Both the position numbers and the translations under genes were made by a program. The notes under the pieces were generated by a model that did no database searches, was not told the DNA's origin, and worked only from the letters and a program-made list of their open reading frames with translations. Shown one piece after another: positions 1 through 7,629 of a stretch of 21,415 nt of DNA. The stretch comes from Chara braunii. Its lineage: Eukaryota > Streptophyta > Charophyceae > Charales > Characeae. The DNA is taken from contig BFEA01000073.1 in the NCBI GenBank assembly GCA_003427395.1, positions 962,360 to 983,774 on the forward strand. Direction: 5' to 3'. Position 1 is the stretch's first letter. Every line of letters starts with the position of its first letter.

Positions 1-293
1 GACAGGATTCCCATGCTACTCTTATCGGTGGCTAGCTCTCAATAAGGCAGGTGTCCAAGGGTCCTTGCTTACTCTTACCACTGAAAAGAATGTTAAGTTG
101 GTTAATGATAAGGCAGGTGTCCTTGAAACCTCACAACTCTTATATCAGACCAGTCACTCATAAGGCAGGATTTTCTGCTTCTCTTATCACAGGCTAGCCC
201 TCAATAAGGTGGGTGTCCAAGAAACCTTGCACTTACCACTGACCAAGCGTAAGGCTCATTTGGATTTAAGGCAGGCTTTCCCTGCTATTCTTA
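1..293. repeat. Array of short TAAGG...CTTA hairpin repeats
   Basis: At least five short units begin with TAAGG(C/T)(A/G)GG and end with CTTA: 43-77, 109-142, 161-186, 205-235 and 267-293; a first, partial one is 1-24. The ends TAAG and CTTA are complementary, and several units have a second inner pair (GCAGG with CCTGC at 271-285, GCAG with CTGC near 165-179). A longer block starting GGCTAGC recurs at 30 and 193. Spacing between starts is 44-66 bp. The same array is at 14404-14696. I do not recognise it as a named family; a structured RNA or a hairpin minisatellite are both possible. Confidence 0.6.
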
Positions 294-1024
294 CCCCCAC
301 ACAAGTTTTATTTATGACTCAAGTCATCCCTTTTGATGGCATTCGAGCCCAGAATCATTTGTTAGTTTGAAAACTTATCGCTGGATCAGATGTATAATGA
401 GCAATGATCGACGTGATCCATGACAGTTGATTATGGCAACTCAAATCAAGGTACCCATCATTTGTTTGGATGGGATATAAAGAGAATGATCGCGGGAGGT
501 TGATAGGTTGCATCCATACCTCCAATCAATGCCCACAACAAGATTGTTGTACCCAGGAGCAATTAGTCTCCATTCAGCCAACCTTTTCTCTACCCGCAAT
601 CCAAGGCTTTAAGAGTTTATTGATTCTGAATTTCTAACGCTTATGATCATTGGCACGATGATAGCATGTATGAGACAGCACCTGGGTCGAAGTAACGTAC
701 CTCGTCATTCCCTGCCTCCAGAGTCCCGCTTGAACTCCGGCAGAGCTCCCTCAATCGCCCTGTCACTGATCATGTGTGATATATGCAATCAATTGCTAGT
801 CCTGAGGTTAAGCTGAGACCATTATTAATCAATGGGGATCATGTCGTCAAACAAATAGACCGAGGAGGCAGGCATCTGAGAGGACCACCCAATGATAAGT
901 ATAGAGAAGGATGAAGGAGGTGGGCACTTATCGCAAAGGATAACTTCACCTACCCTCCAATACCCCATGCTTTTTCTCCGTCTCCAGCCTTGTATGATGC
1001 CTAACGATGATAAACGAGAAAAAA
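294..1024. other. Non-coding spacer with small inverted repeats
   Basis: No open frame of interest. Small perfect inverted repeats are visible: ATGACT/AGTCAT near 315-328, AGTTG/CAACT near 425-441, CCCATC/GATGGG near 454-474, GGAGGT/ACCTCC near 496-524 and ACAACA/TGTTGT near 537-552. These continue the hairpin character of 1-293 at lower density. Beyond about 560 I see nothing I can name. The copy is 14697-15427. Confidence 0.4.
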
Positions 1025-1165
1025 ATTAATAATAATAATAATAATAAATAATAATAATAATAATATTAATAACAATAATAATAATAATAAAATAACAATA
1101 ATAAAAAAAAAAAAAAAAAAAAGATAGTAATAGCAATAACAATAGTAATAATAATAGTAAATTAA
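1025..1165. repeat. Imperfect (AAT)n tract with A20 run
   Basis: AAT repeats interrupted by ATT, AAC and AAAT variants, with an uninterrupted run of 20 A at 1103-1122. Interruption of this kind suggests an old tract. The minus-strand poly-Leu and poly-Ile reading frames here are artefacts of the repeat. The copy at 15428-15568 has the same length. Confidence 0.9.
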
Positions 1166-1748
1166 GTAAATACTGGAAAGGATAAAATAATGGTAATTTG
1201 ATTTGGCATCCGGTATCCATGAACTTCATAGGTATAAACCTGACCAGGAATATACTCAGATCAGTTTTCCTTTGGTCGTGGTTGTGGCACAACGCCCTTA
1301 ACAGGATACCTTCCAGTTCGCTGCACCTTACCAAGTCGTTTGCACATACACACAACACATTCTCATCCAACTAGGATCTACCCTAAGTGTCCCACATACG
1401 CACGTACACACCCTCTTTCCTGCTCGCGCACCCGTTGTTCCGTATTTCCTTGCCATAGCAATTGGCGCCCTGCTGTCCGGCTGCAGCTCACGCCACCTCA
1501 TTCCTGCACACAGGTGCGGCGTCACCGCTGAGTCCCTTGTGATCCACAACCACTTCGTAATGTGTCGGCCCCCAGGCAGAGAGCGAGGTCCGGATCGCGC
1601 TTCAATCAACTAGTTTGCAGCAGTTATCTGAGACCTTTACGTGGAATGTTGGGGCAAGTGCCCTTAGCGGATGTTCAGCCCTGCCTTCACTTAGGGCGGG
1701 CACGAGGTTGGCTGGAGTCACAAGCTACTGAAAATCAATATCAGCAGT
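1166..1748. other. Non-coding stretch between (AAT)n tracts
   Basis: Short frames on both strands have no recognisable domain. Near 1464-1515 there is a GGCGCC motif followed by a pyrimidine/GC-rich stretch ending CACAG|GTGCGG. This vaguely resembles the acceptor context of the exon-like modules downstream, but I could not define an exon. The copy is 15569-16151. Confidence 0.3.
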
Positions 1749-1758
1749 AGTAATAAAA

Positions 1759-1810
<52 letters not shown>

Positions 1811-1816
1811 CAATAA
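1749..1816. repeat. (AAT)n microsatellite
   Basis: Near-perfect AAT array opening the first cassette of the Y/Z series. It is followed directly by the block AAGGAATATGAGTGTGAA (1815-1832), which also follows the (AAT)n tract at 4357-4509. The copy at 16152-16219 is identical in length. Confidence 0.95.
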
Positions 1817-2016
1817 GGAATATGAGTGTGAACAATTTGTGAGATGACACAGATGTGAAGTGGTCGTGATCAAACAGAGAGTATAAAGCACCGAGAAACA
1901 TTCCTTATAGAGCATCATGGCGGAGAAACGAGCCAATGTTCAAGCCCGTAAGTCACACCAACATAATATCCATGGTCACTTATTGTTGTCGGGCGCTCAG
2001 CGCCCCAGCGTCCCAG

Positions 2017-2136
2017 CCTACTCTACCCTACTATCCTACCTACAGTTGCGTTCATGCAACATGATCACTCACACTCTCGAAGGTCAATGACGGACGTGAT
2101 ATCAATATCATAGTCGCCACTTCCTTCATGCGCCAG
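2017..2136 (+). other. Exon-like module alpha1, probably decayed
   Basis: The module lies between an AG acceptor (2015-2016) and CAG|GTACTT (donor from 2137). Its length is 120 nt, a multiple of three. In the frame shared with alpha2, alpha4 and alpha5 (one base, then codons) it is open for most of its length but meets TAG close to the 3' end; the other two frames also contain stops. No protein family is recognised. The identical copy is 16420-16539. Exon status is inference from position and flanks; it could simply be part of a non-coding tandem repeat. Confidence 0.25.
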
Positions 2137-2534
2137 GTACTTATCTCGTCACCCTCATAAGACCTTGATGACTCACACACTCGAACTCAAGACTTTTCTG
2201 AGAAAATCCAATCCTTTGAGAATCAGACTTTGTTTGCTGTTTTCTCTGGCTATGCTTGTGATCAAGCGATCTTGCATGCATGCCCCGCGCTCACTTGTTG
2301 ACTTTGGACGCTGTGTGTGCAAGTGCAAGCGTGTGTGTCACAGTGTGTGTATGTATTCCACTATATTCGCGTGCAGGTCCCGTGACTGCGTATGTGAGTA
2401 ATCTGCTGTATATGTGTATTTTGCTGTATCCATGTGTATTCTGCTATGTTTGTGTACTTTGTTGTATCTGTGTGTTCGCTGTATGTCTACGTGTTCCTGC
2501 GGGTATTGTTGCGTTTCTGCGTCCGTGTGACAAG

Positions 2535-2600
2535 GGTGAATCTGCGGTGCAATACCATGCGGCCAGCGGCACCGGGACAAGTCAGTCCCAGTCCAGCCCA
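2535..2600 (+). other. Exon-like module beta1
   Basis: A strong donor match, CCA|GTAAGTG, starts at 2601. If the acceptor is the AG ending at 2534, the segment is 66 nt and at least two of its frames are open; one reads a Ser/Gln/Gly-rich peptide (GESAVQYHAASGTGTSQSQ). The acceptor is uncertain because no clear pyrimidine tract precedes it, only a TG-rich stretch. The identical copy is 16938-17003. Confidence 0.2.
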
Positions 2601-2959
2601 GTAAGTGCCCTCTGAGATTGTGTGTACCACGGACCGATGGAAAGACTCAGATCATCGATTACAGGAGTATACATCAGGAGGCGGCACTCAGCCATTCATT
2701 CATTCCTGCTGAAGCCATGCGAAAGCGTTGCTACAACAGCTTGTGCACGCTAGTCTGCATGCGCCCGGAGAGTGCAGAGTGTACGGCATTCGGGGCGATC
2801 CGGTGTATGTGAACAGTAAGTTGTTTGAGCGCTGAGTCACCTTTGGAAGTGTACTCATGTCTGGATGCCGTATCTCTGAATTCCGAGTGGGCACATATTG
2901 CCTGTTGCTGTGCTACTGTTCATATGCAAAAAAAATGAATGAAACGAGTCTAATTACGC

Positions 2960-2960
2960 A

Positions 2961-3048
<88 letters not shown>
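2960..3048. repeat. (AAT)n microsatellite
   Basis: AAT array with one AAC interruption, separating cassettes R1 and R2. The copy at 17363-17451 has the same length and the same interruption, which is unexpected for independently evolving loci. Confidence 0.95.
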
Positions 3049-3271
3049 GTAATACTGCAAGGAAATGAATAATAGCAAACTTCAGTAATCAAACGGCATC
3101 ATACATATGAGATCAGACAGTTCTGATCTCGAACCAACTGCAGGATTGCACCACGAGATTAAGCAAATGAGGTCACACCAAGAGTTCATAATTGACAATG
3201 CTGAAGTAGTCTCATCATCATCATCAACGAAGAATCAATGTTGATATCCTATCTAGCGCCCCGGTGCCCAG

Positions 3272-3382
3272 ACTACATGCAATAGATCCTACTGGCCTAT
3301 ACTACAGTGCAAGAAGTTCACGGCAACAGCTTTTCCGGAGTACGAGCGTACAGCGGCCAATGCCGCACGTTCCCAGCANCAG
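3272..3382 (+). other. Exon-like module alpha2
   Basis: The module follows GTGCCCAG and ends CAG; its length is 111 nt, three more than alpha5. The donor position reads TTATGT instead of GTATGT, so the site looks broken. Codons are open in the shared phase-1 frame, where ...RSTSVQRPMPHVPSTS aligns with ...RSTSRSRPMPFASSS of alpha5. In the next frame PEYERTAANAARSQ aligns with PKYEQISANAVRLKQ of alpha5. The following intron-like sequence is similar too, so the similarity is not limited to the module. The copy with no N is 17675-17785. Confidence 0.3.
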
Positions 3383-3770
3383 TTATGTCTCTAGCTACAC
3401 TCACAACCTCGTTTCCATTCACACAGCGGCCACGTGTACCNGAGGACCACCGTAGATTCAGAATCAGACTTTGTTTTGCTGTGTTCCCTGGATACGTTTG
3501 TGATCATGCGATCTTGCAAGTATGCCCCGTGTTTAGTTGGTGNGCTTNNACGTGGTGTGTGNAAGTGCAAACGCACGCGGNTGAGTCTCNGTTTGNTGGG
3601 GTCGGACGGTGTCATTGACGATTGGCCCGGGGTANCATTCGCATGAGAACCATAANGTCAGGTGCGCATCTTGGGACATTTCCATGGAAGGCAAAAGGCA
3701 AAGCAGAANTGAAGTAGCACCTGTTAGGGCCACATAATGGACNACTCAGCACAGTCNTGAGTATATACAG

Positions 3771-3828
3771 ACGGAGAGAAGGGGATCAGACAGAGTAGAG
3801 GGATCAGGCGAAAGCTATGGAGCCACAG
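3771..3828 (+). other. Exon-like module beta2
   Basis: The module lies between TATATACAG (acceptor ending 3770) and a donor reading NTAAGT here (N at 3829) and GTAAGT in the second copy (18174-18231, donor from 18232). Its length is 58 nt in both copies. One frame reads a charged peptide beginning RREGDQTEQRDQAKAMEPQ in the second copy. It occupies the same place in R2 as beta1 in R1, but the two are not clearly alignable. Confidence 0.22.
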
Positions 3829-4340
3829 NTAAGTTTTCCTGCCTGTCTGTTTCTTGGTATATCAGTCCTCCTAACTGTCTATCTTTCGTCTGATTGTCTG
3901 CTCGCTGTTGGTTTGTCCAGTCGGTCCGCTCGTTTGGTTCGATCTGTCTGCACATCAGTGCTTGTTTTGATAGGTCTGCGTCTGTCCATGTGTGCTTGTG
4001 TGTTCGTCTTCCTGGTGTGTCAATTACCTAGTATATTTGTTCGCCCGGTATTGTCTGTTCGTCTTTCCCTCTTCTCTGTGTGTGTGTGTGTTACAGTCTG
4101 TGCGATTTTGCCTGTCTGTTCAGCCTGTTTGTCTGTTCTCTTTTAGTGTGTGCTTAGTAAGTAGCACTGTGGGATACCCAGGATGGTCCGGTGTGTGTGA
4201 ACAGTGGGTTGTTAGGTGCTGAGTCGCCATAGCCAGTGCAAGTAAACTCTTATCTAGAAGCCCTATCTCTCAGTATTGAGTGGGCGAATGTCGCAAGTTC
4301 GCGGCGCTACTGTCTACATGCATGAAAAGTGAGAGTGGAA

Positions 4341-4363
4341 GCGGGTTCGATCGCCCAATAGTA

Positions 4364-4424
<61 letters not shown>

Positions 4425-4429
4425 CAATG

Positions 4430-4484
<55 letters not shown>

Positions 4485-4509
4485 CAATGATAATAATAAT
4501 AATAATGAT
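4341..4509 (+). mobile_element. SINE-like end: B-box match followed by (AAT)n tail
   Basis: GCGGGTTCGATCGCCC (4341-4355) contains GGTTCGATCGC, one base from a canonical RNA polymerase III B box (GGTTCGANTCC), and runs almost directly into an (AAT)n tail. tRNA-derived SINEs often end in short tandem repeats. No A box was identified and the T-stem is not intact. In the second copy (from 18743) the box reads GGTTTGATCGC, further decayed. Confidence 0.3.
4357..4509. repeat. (AAT)n tract with a perfect 60-bp internal duplication
   Basis: Positions 4381-4440 and 4441-4500 are identical 60-mers, each an AAT run closed by AAAACAATGATAATAAT. The second copy of the locus (18761-18850) has a single such segment with ACGATAATAAT, making it about 60 bp shorter. 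This is a recent length mutation that distinguishes Z1 from Z2. Confidence 0.92.
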
Positions 4510-4860
4510 AAGGAATATGAGTGTGAAAGATAAACAGAAAACCAAGTTGTTAATTCACACAGATGTCCAAGTAGTCGAAGCGAGAGCAGATACCACAAGG
4601 GAACCAAGTAACCATCCATTTGAGAATGATACAGAAGAATCGTGAGTCAAGGTCCAAGCCCAACAGGGCCACACCAACANCATAACCCAATGTAGCTCTC
4701 TCTTCCAACTAGCGCCAGGCGCCCTATCTACTCTACAGCCTATCACTACAACTACAGTATGAAAGCAACCGAACAACTTGACTACCAGCAAGTGATGATA
4801 TCAACACCAATGGCGATCTCTCTCTCTGCCTGCTTATAGATGCCACAAGGCTATCAAGCA
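4510..4860 (+). repeat. Cassette R3 (short) with degenerate alpha-type module
   Basis: R3 starts with AAGGAATATGAGTGTGAA as R1 does, then CACAGATGTCCAAG and a GCCACACCAACA block (near 4669). A GCGCC-A-GGCGC hairpin (4712-4722) precedes a segment at 4722-4840 with one open frame rich in Tyr (YSTAYHYNYSMKATEQLDYQ, ending at TAG). No donor is visible, so if coding it would be terminal. The second copy (18851-19199) keeps this frame open with several amino-acid changes and a TAA stop. There is no evidence of expression. Confidence 0.45.
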
Positions 4861-4861
4861 A

Positions 4862-4910
<49 letters not shown>

Positions 4911-4926
4911 GTAATAATAATAATAT
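4861..4926. repeat. (AAT)n microsatellite
   Basis: AAT array separating R3 from R4. It is about 66 bp here and about 95 bp in the second copy (19200-19294), which also has ATAATT interruptions, so the two copies have evolved apart at this site. Confidence 0.95.
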
Positions 4927-5124
4927 AACAGCGAGATGATGTTCCAAATGGCATCATCACACTGAAAGCCAAGATAGTCACACCGTGCTCAGAGAACAAC
5001 ATTGTACCAATAATACATCAATGGAGGTTCGTAGCCCTGAAACCCATGTCCATGGAGAGCAACTGTCTCCCCTCAATACAAGAGTCCAGTTCCTTCACAC
5101 TCACAGTTGGCGCTCAGCACCCAG

Positions 5125-5208
5125 CCTTTTCCTATGCAGCTACTACAGACTACAAAAGACAATGCAACTGTTGACATCTGCGGCAATGCAGACCATCGCC
5201 AATACCAG
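5125..5208 (+). other. Exon-like module alpha4, donor mutated in this copy
   Basis: 84 nt between an AG acceptor (5123-5124) and TACCAG|GGAAGTG. In the second copy (19493-19576) the donor is an excellent CAG|GTAAGTG. Two frames are open over the whole module in both copies; one includes QTTKDNATVDICGNADHRQY. No family is recognised. A strong donor in one copy and a broken one in the other suggests either decay or copy-specific splicing. Confidence 0.3.
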
Positions 5209-5550
5209 GGAAGTGCCCCCACATCATCATCATCATCATCACCATCTCCCCTCATGTCCTCCTTCTCTCTCCCTTCTCTCTCCTTCTTCTCCATCTTTTC
5301 TCTCTCCCACTCTCTCTTCTTGGTCGAATCATGAACGTCTCACACATACACACACACCCACAGCCTGTCGTATATTGTAAAGATGCAGACCAGAACAAGA
5401 ATCGACCGCTCATACCAAGTATTAGGTAGCGCAGCGGAGTGCGGGAATACCACTGATCCGTCTGATCAGTGTTATAAGGCAGACCAAACATACATCATCA
5501 TCACCATTATTATAAACCCATGTCGATATCCTACATGGGCCGGCGCCCAG

Positions 5551-5658
5551 ACTACAGATGGAGATACTACCTAGACTGTCTACAATGTCGTTGATGACGT
5601 CAACAGCTCCTCGAAGTACGAGTAGATCTCGACCAATGCCGTTCGCCTCAAGCAGCAG
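5551..5658 (+). other. Exon-like module alpha5
   Basis: 108 nt between GCGCCCAG (acceptor ending 5550) and CAG|GTACGT (donor from 5659). The phase-1 frame is open in both copies (second copy 19934-20041). The frame reading PKYEQISANAVRLKQQ in the second copy has an upstream in-frame TAG there and two stops here. It is clearly related to alpha2 at the DNA level, including about 60 bp downstream of the donor. Confidence 0.3.
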
Positions 5659-5786
5659 GTACGTCTCACGTATCACTCACAACCTCGATCCCCAACTCAC
5701 AGATGCCACATGCACTCCCCCTCCTGTTTCTCATTTTGTTTTCGTGAACGTGCATAGCATTAATTGGAACTCGACAGTACTAGACA

Positions 5787-5851
5787 TAGTAATACTAATA
5801 ATACTAATAATACTAATAGTAATAATAATAATAATAGTAATAATAATAATA

Positions 5852-5914
<63 letters not shown>
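5787..5914. repeat. (AAT)n tract with ACT and AGT variants
   Basis: AATACT/AATAGT variants at the 5' side grade into a pure AAT array. It is about 128 bp here and about 108 bp in the second copy (20168-20275). Frames through it give only poly-Ile, poly-Asn or poly-Tyr. Confidence 0.95.
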
Positions 5915-5915
<1 letters not shown>

Positions 5916-6252
5916 TATAGTGATAATACATGTATACAATCTATCTTTCCGATCCGGTGAAATCGAAGAGAGGGTATGTTGTGTTCGGGGGATTGGTGTG
6001 CTACAGTACCGGCAACGACCGTCGGCAACATGCTAGCTTCTCTCTCTCTCCCACACACACACATTCATTATCCTTTGTCGTGTCAGTCATCCCTGACTAG
6101 CCACGTGGCCCAATCACATCGAGCACATTGGGTAACCATATGCACACACTCAAAGCTCTCTCTCTCTCTCTCACACACTTTGTGTGTATGCCCAATTCGT
6201 TCCCGCGTGATTTGTTCCCCACTGCGCCATTCGTTCCGGACTTTCAAAATGA
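5915..6252. other. Non-coding (CT)n/(CA)n-rich stretch
   Basis: Short (CT)n and (CA)n runs near 6038-6062 and 6157-6178 in otherwise unremarkable DNA. No gene, RNA or mobile element is recognised. The second copy (about 20276-20614) has the same features with small indels. Confidence 0.4.
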
Positions 6253-6289
6253 GAATGAATCTTTCGCGGTAACGCGGGAAGATTCATTC
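6253..6289. repeat. GAATGAATCT inverted repeat, copy 1
   Basis: Arms 6253-6268 (GAATGAATCTTTCGCG) and 6273-6289 (CGCGGGAAGATTCATTC) pair except for a bulge, around the loop GTAA. This is one of four related inverted repeats built on GAATGAATCT in unit 1. In the second copy (20621-20652) the outer pairing is kept but one arm is changed by two substitutions. A C18 run follows at 6296-6313 (C11 in the second copy). Confidence 0.75.
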
Positions 6290-6326
6290 CTCTCTCCCCC
6301 CCCCCCCCCCCCCACACATGTACTAG

Positions 6327-6361
6327 CGAATCTTCCCACATTCTAGTGGTAGATTCATTCG
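6327..6361. repeat. GAATGAATCT-type inverted repeat, copy 2
   Basis: GCGAATCTTCCCAC and GTGGTAGATTCATTCG are imperfect complements around a six-base loop. It sits immediately before a (TTTA)n tract, as does the related inverted repeat at 7374-7414. Confidence 0.6.
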
Positions 6362-6365
6362 ATCT

Positions 6366-6455
6366 ATTTTATTTATTTATTTATTTCTTTTTTTGATTTA
6401 TTGATTTATTGATTTATTTATTTATTTATTCATTATTTTTAATTATTTATTTTAT
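6366..6455. repeat. (TTTA)n tract
   Basis: TTTA repeats with GATT and TTCTTTTTTT interruptions. It is about 90 bp here and about 60 bp in the second copy (20728-20787). An equivalent tract occupies the same relative place in W (7415-7487; 11120-11182). Confidence 0.9.
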
Positions 6456-6462
6456 TCTATCG

Positions 6463-6566
6463 ATGCATCATGAGGCAAGCCGCGGATTGAAGGTTTACTT
6501 GTTTCTCTCTTTGTCGTCGCAGTTGTCACCGTCGTTACCGTCGTTGCCGTCGTTGCCGTCGCTCAG
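6463..6566 (+). other. Candidate short first exon with hydrophobic start, or (GTC)n artefact
   Basis: An ATG at 6463 opens a frame reading MHHEASRGLKVYLFLSLSSQ and then Leu/Pro/Ser repeats from a (GTC)-type microsatellite, up to CAG|GTAAGT (donor from 6567). A hydrophobic patch (VYLFLSL) after a basic residue could be a weak signal peptide. In the second copy (20790-20884) ATG, frame and GTAAGT are kept and the length differs by 9 nt, so frame is preserved, though triplet-repeat length change does that by itself. No downstream exon was found. Speculative. Confidence 0.2.
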
Positions 6567-6575
6567 GTAAGTATC

Positions 6576-6655
6576 TTCCCTCCTTCTTTCTCCTTCTCCT
6601 TCTTCTCCTCCTTCTTCTTCTGCTTCTTCTTCTTCTTCTTCTTCTCTCTTTTCTA
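6576..6655. repeat. (CTT)n pyrimidine tract
   Basis: CTT/CTC repeats forming an almost pure pyrimidine strand, which could adopt triplex DNA. The second copy is at 20893-20966. The same repeat occurs in W (about 7858-7897 and 7960-8030). Confidence 0.88.
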
Positions 6656-7024
6656 CTTCACCTATCCTGTTCGCTTCTTCCCTTTCCTCCTTCCCTTCAC
6701 GCGACTCTCCTCTCCATCTGTGCGATGCTACAACCCTTCTTCCGCGCATTTACTTTCTCTCTTGTCTCACCGCAAGGCCATCTCCTCTCCTTACTACCCC
6801 GCTAGCTATCTCCATCGTTTCCCCGCTCTTTCCTATCAAGTTCCCCACGTGTTCTGCCCTTCCTTCGCGCGCCCATCTTCCCTACACCCCGCGCAACTAT
6901 CTCTATCGCGCGCGTGATAAACTCCATAGCTCCCCGGCGAGGCTCTCCCTCTCTTCTTCTCGTAATGCATGGTCGGAAAACTCTCTCTCACACTCCACGT
7001 GCATGGACGGAAAACTCTCTCTCT
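6656..7024. other. Pyrimidine-rich non-coding stretch
   Basis: The + strand is strongly C/T-biased, with CGCGCG patches near 6867 and 6908. A short direct duplication reads GCATGGTCGGAAAACTCTCT (6967-6986) and GCATGGACGGAAAACTCTCT (7002-7021). No gene is recognised. The second copy is about 20967-21344. Confidence 0.45.
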
Positions 7025-7056
7025 CACACACACACATACACACACACACACACACA
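7025..7056. repeat. Short (CA)n joining Z and W
   Basis: Interrupted (CA)n of about 32 bp, preceded by (CT)n. In this copy it joins Z to W without a gap. The equivalent tracts elsewhere in the window are much longer and lie at a block start (10683) and at the window end (21415). Confidence 0.9.
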
Positions 7057-7060
7057 TTCC

Positions 7061-7150
7061 ATCGATAGGATGAGCAAAAACGGAATGAATCTTCCGCTGA
7101 AACGTGGAAATATACACTTGTCACTTTCCGATTTTGCTCATTCTATCGAT
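7061..7150. repeat. Long inverted repeat with ATCGAT ends (MITE-like)
   Basis: Two 25-bp arms (7061-7085 and 7126-7150) pair with two mismatches around a 40-bp spacer; the outer six bases are ATCGAT on both sides. The spacer includes a GAATGAATCTTCC motif. In the second W (arms 10765-10789 and 10830-10854) the left arm is unchanged and the right arm has two more mismatches. No target-site duplication was recognised because the left flank is microsatellite. Confidence 0.7.
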
Positions 7151-7373
7151 CCAAGTAGCGCGCAGCGAGGCGCGTGTCAGAGACTTAGCCCTCTCTCTCT
7201 CCCTCACTCTCTCTCCTCCTCTCACATTCTCTCCCCTCTCTCTTACGTAGTCTGCAGATACTGAGAAGTCAGGTAGAGAGGGGGAGAAGAAGAGATGGTG
7301 AACTAGAAGAGGAAGAAGAAGAACACTCTCTCTCACACACACACTTCTCGTATACATACACACGTGTATAGTA
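7151..7373. other. Non-coding (CT)n and purine-rich stretch
   Basis: A (CT)n-rich segment (about 7191-7245) is followed by a GA-rich segment (about 7273-7324) and a TATAC...GTATA inverted repeat (about 7351-7370). No gene is seen. The copy is about 10855-11077. Confidence 0.45.
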
Positions 7374-7414
7374 GTGAATGAATCTTTCCTCGTTATTGTG
7401 TTAGATTCATTCAC
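7374..7414. repeat. GAATGAATCT inverted repeat, copy 3
   Basis: Perfect 12-bp arms GTGAATGAATCT (7374-7385) and AGATTCATTCAC (7403-7414) around 17 bp. It is directly followed by (TTTA)n. In the second W (11078-11118) the left arm carries one substitution (GTGAATAAATCT). Confidence 0.8.
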
Positions 7415-7448
7415 TTTATTTTAGTTATTTGCTTATTTATTTATTTAC

Positions 7449-7483
<35 letters not shown>

Positions 7484-7487
7484 TTTT
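7415..7487. repeat. (TTTA)n tract
   Basis: TTTA repeats adjoining the inverted repeat 7374-7414. The counterpart is 11120-11182. The same order of inverted repeat then (TTTA)n occurs at 6327-6455, showing that the end of Z and W are paralogous. Confidence 0.9.
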
Positions 7488-7562
7488 CCCTCGTTTTGGT
7501 TGTTGACAATGTCGGGGTGAGCTGCAAAATCGGAGACTCACCTGTTCTCACTTTCGTGCTCC

Positions 7563-7629
7563 GTTGTCGTCGTCGTCGTCGTCAACAGTTCGTCGTTTAG
7601 TTGTCGTCACCGTCGTCGTCGTCGTCGTA
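7563..7629. repeat. (GTC)n microsatellite
   Basis: Two GTC runs separated by AACAGTTCGTCGTTTAGTT. The counterpart is 11257-11328. It corresponds in order to the GTC/GTT-rich segment 6508-6563. Confidence 0.9.

Larger units (their letters stand above)
1815..2959 (+). repeat. Cassette R1 of the (AAT)n-separated repeat series
   Basis: R1 carries, in order, AAGGAATATGAGTGTGAA (1815), a GTCACACCAA block (about 1952), a GGGCGC-TCA-GCGCCC hairpin (1991-2005), exon-like module alpha1, a block beginning AATCAGACTTTG (2221), exon-like module beta1 and a block ending TGCTACT (about 2797-2917). The last two blocks recur in the same order in R2 (about 3461 and 4185-4311), and the first recurs in R3. It is therefore a diverged tandem duplication of roughly 1.2-1.4 kb. 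The copy is 16218-17362. Confidence 0.6.
3049..4356 (+). repeat. Cassette R2 of the (AAT)n-separated repeat series
   Basis: R2 contains the GTCACACCAA block (near 3172), a GCGCCCC...GCCCAG acceptor context, exon-like module alpha2, the AATCAGACTTTG block (from about 3461), exon-like module beta2, a long TG/TCTG-rich stretch (about 3840-4145) and the GTCCGGTGTGTG...GCTACT block (about 4185-4311). Ns cluster at 3379-3829. The second copy, 17452-18760, has called bases there and a few per cent substitutions after 18002. Confidence 0.6.
4927..5786 (+). repeat. Cassettes R4/R5 carrying alpha4 and alpha5
   Basis: Two alpha-type modules lie here without an (AAT)n tract between them; a (CAT)n run (about 5221-5240) and a pyrimidine tract (about 5245-5330) take its place. 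The AGTCACACC block is at about 4978, and acceptor contexts GGCGCTCAGCACCCAG (about 5109-5124) and GGCCGGCGCCCAG (about 5538-5550) precede the modules. The copy is 19295-20167. Confidence 0.5.

Noticed and set aside
1-293. CRISPR array
   Set aside because: Repeats are short, imperfect and unevenly spaced, and there is no cas gene or prokaryotic context.
1026-1370. Frames rich in Leu, Ile, Tyr or Asn over (AAT)n tracts (also near 1718, 2857, 4280, 5731, 20147)
   Set aside because: They are translations of microsatellites in several frames and both strands; none contains a domain or conserved start.
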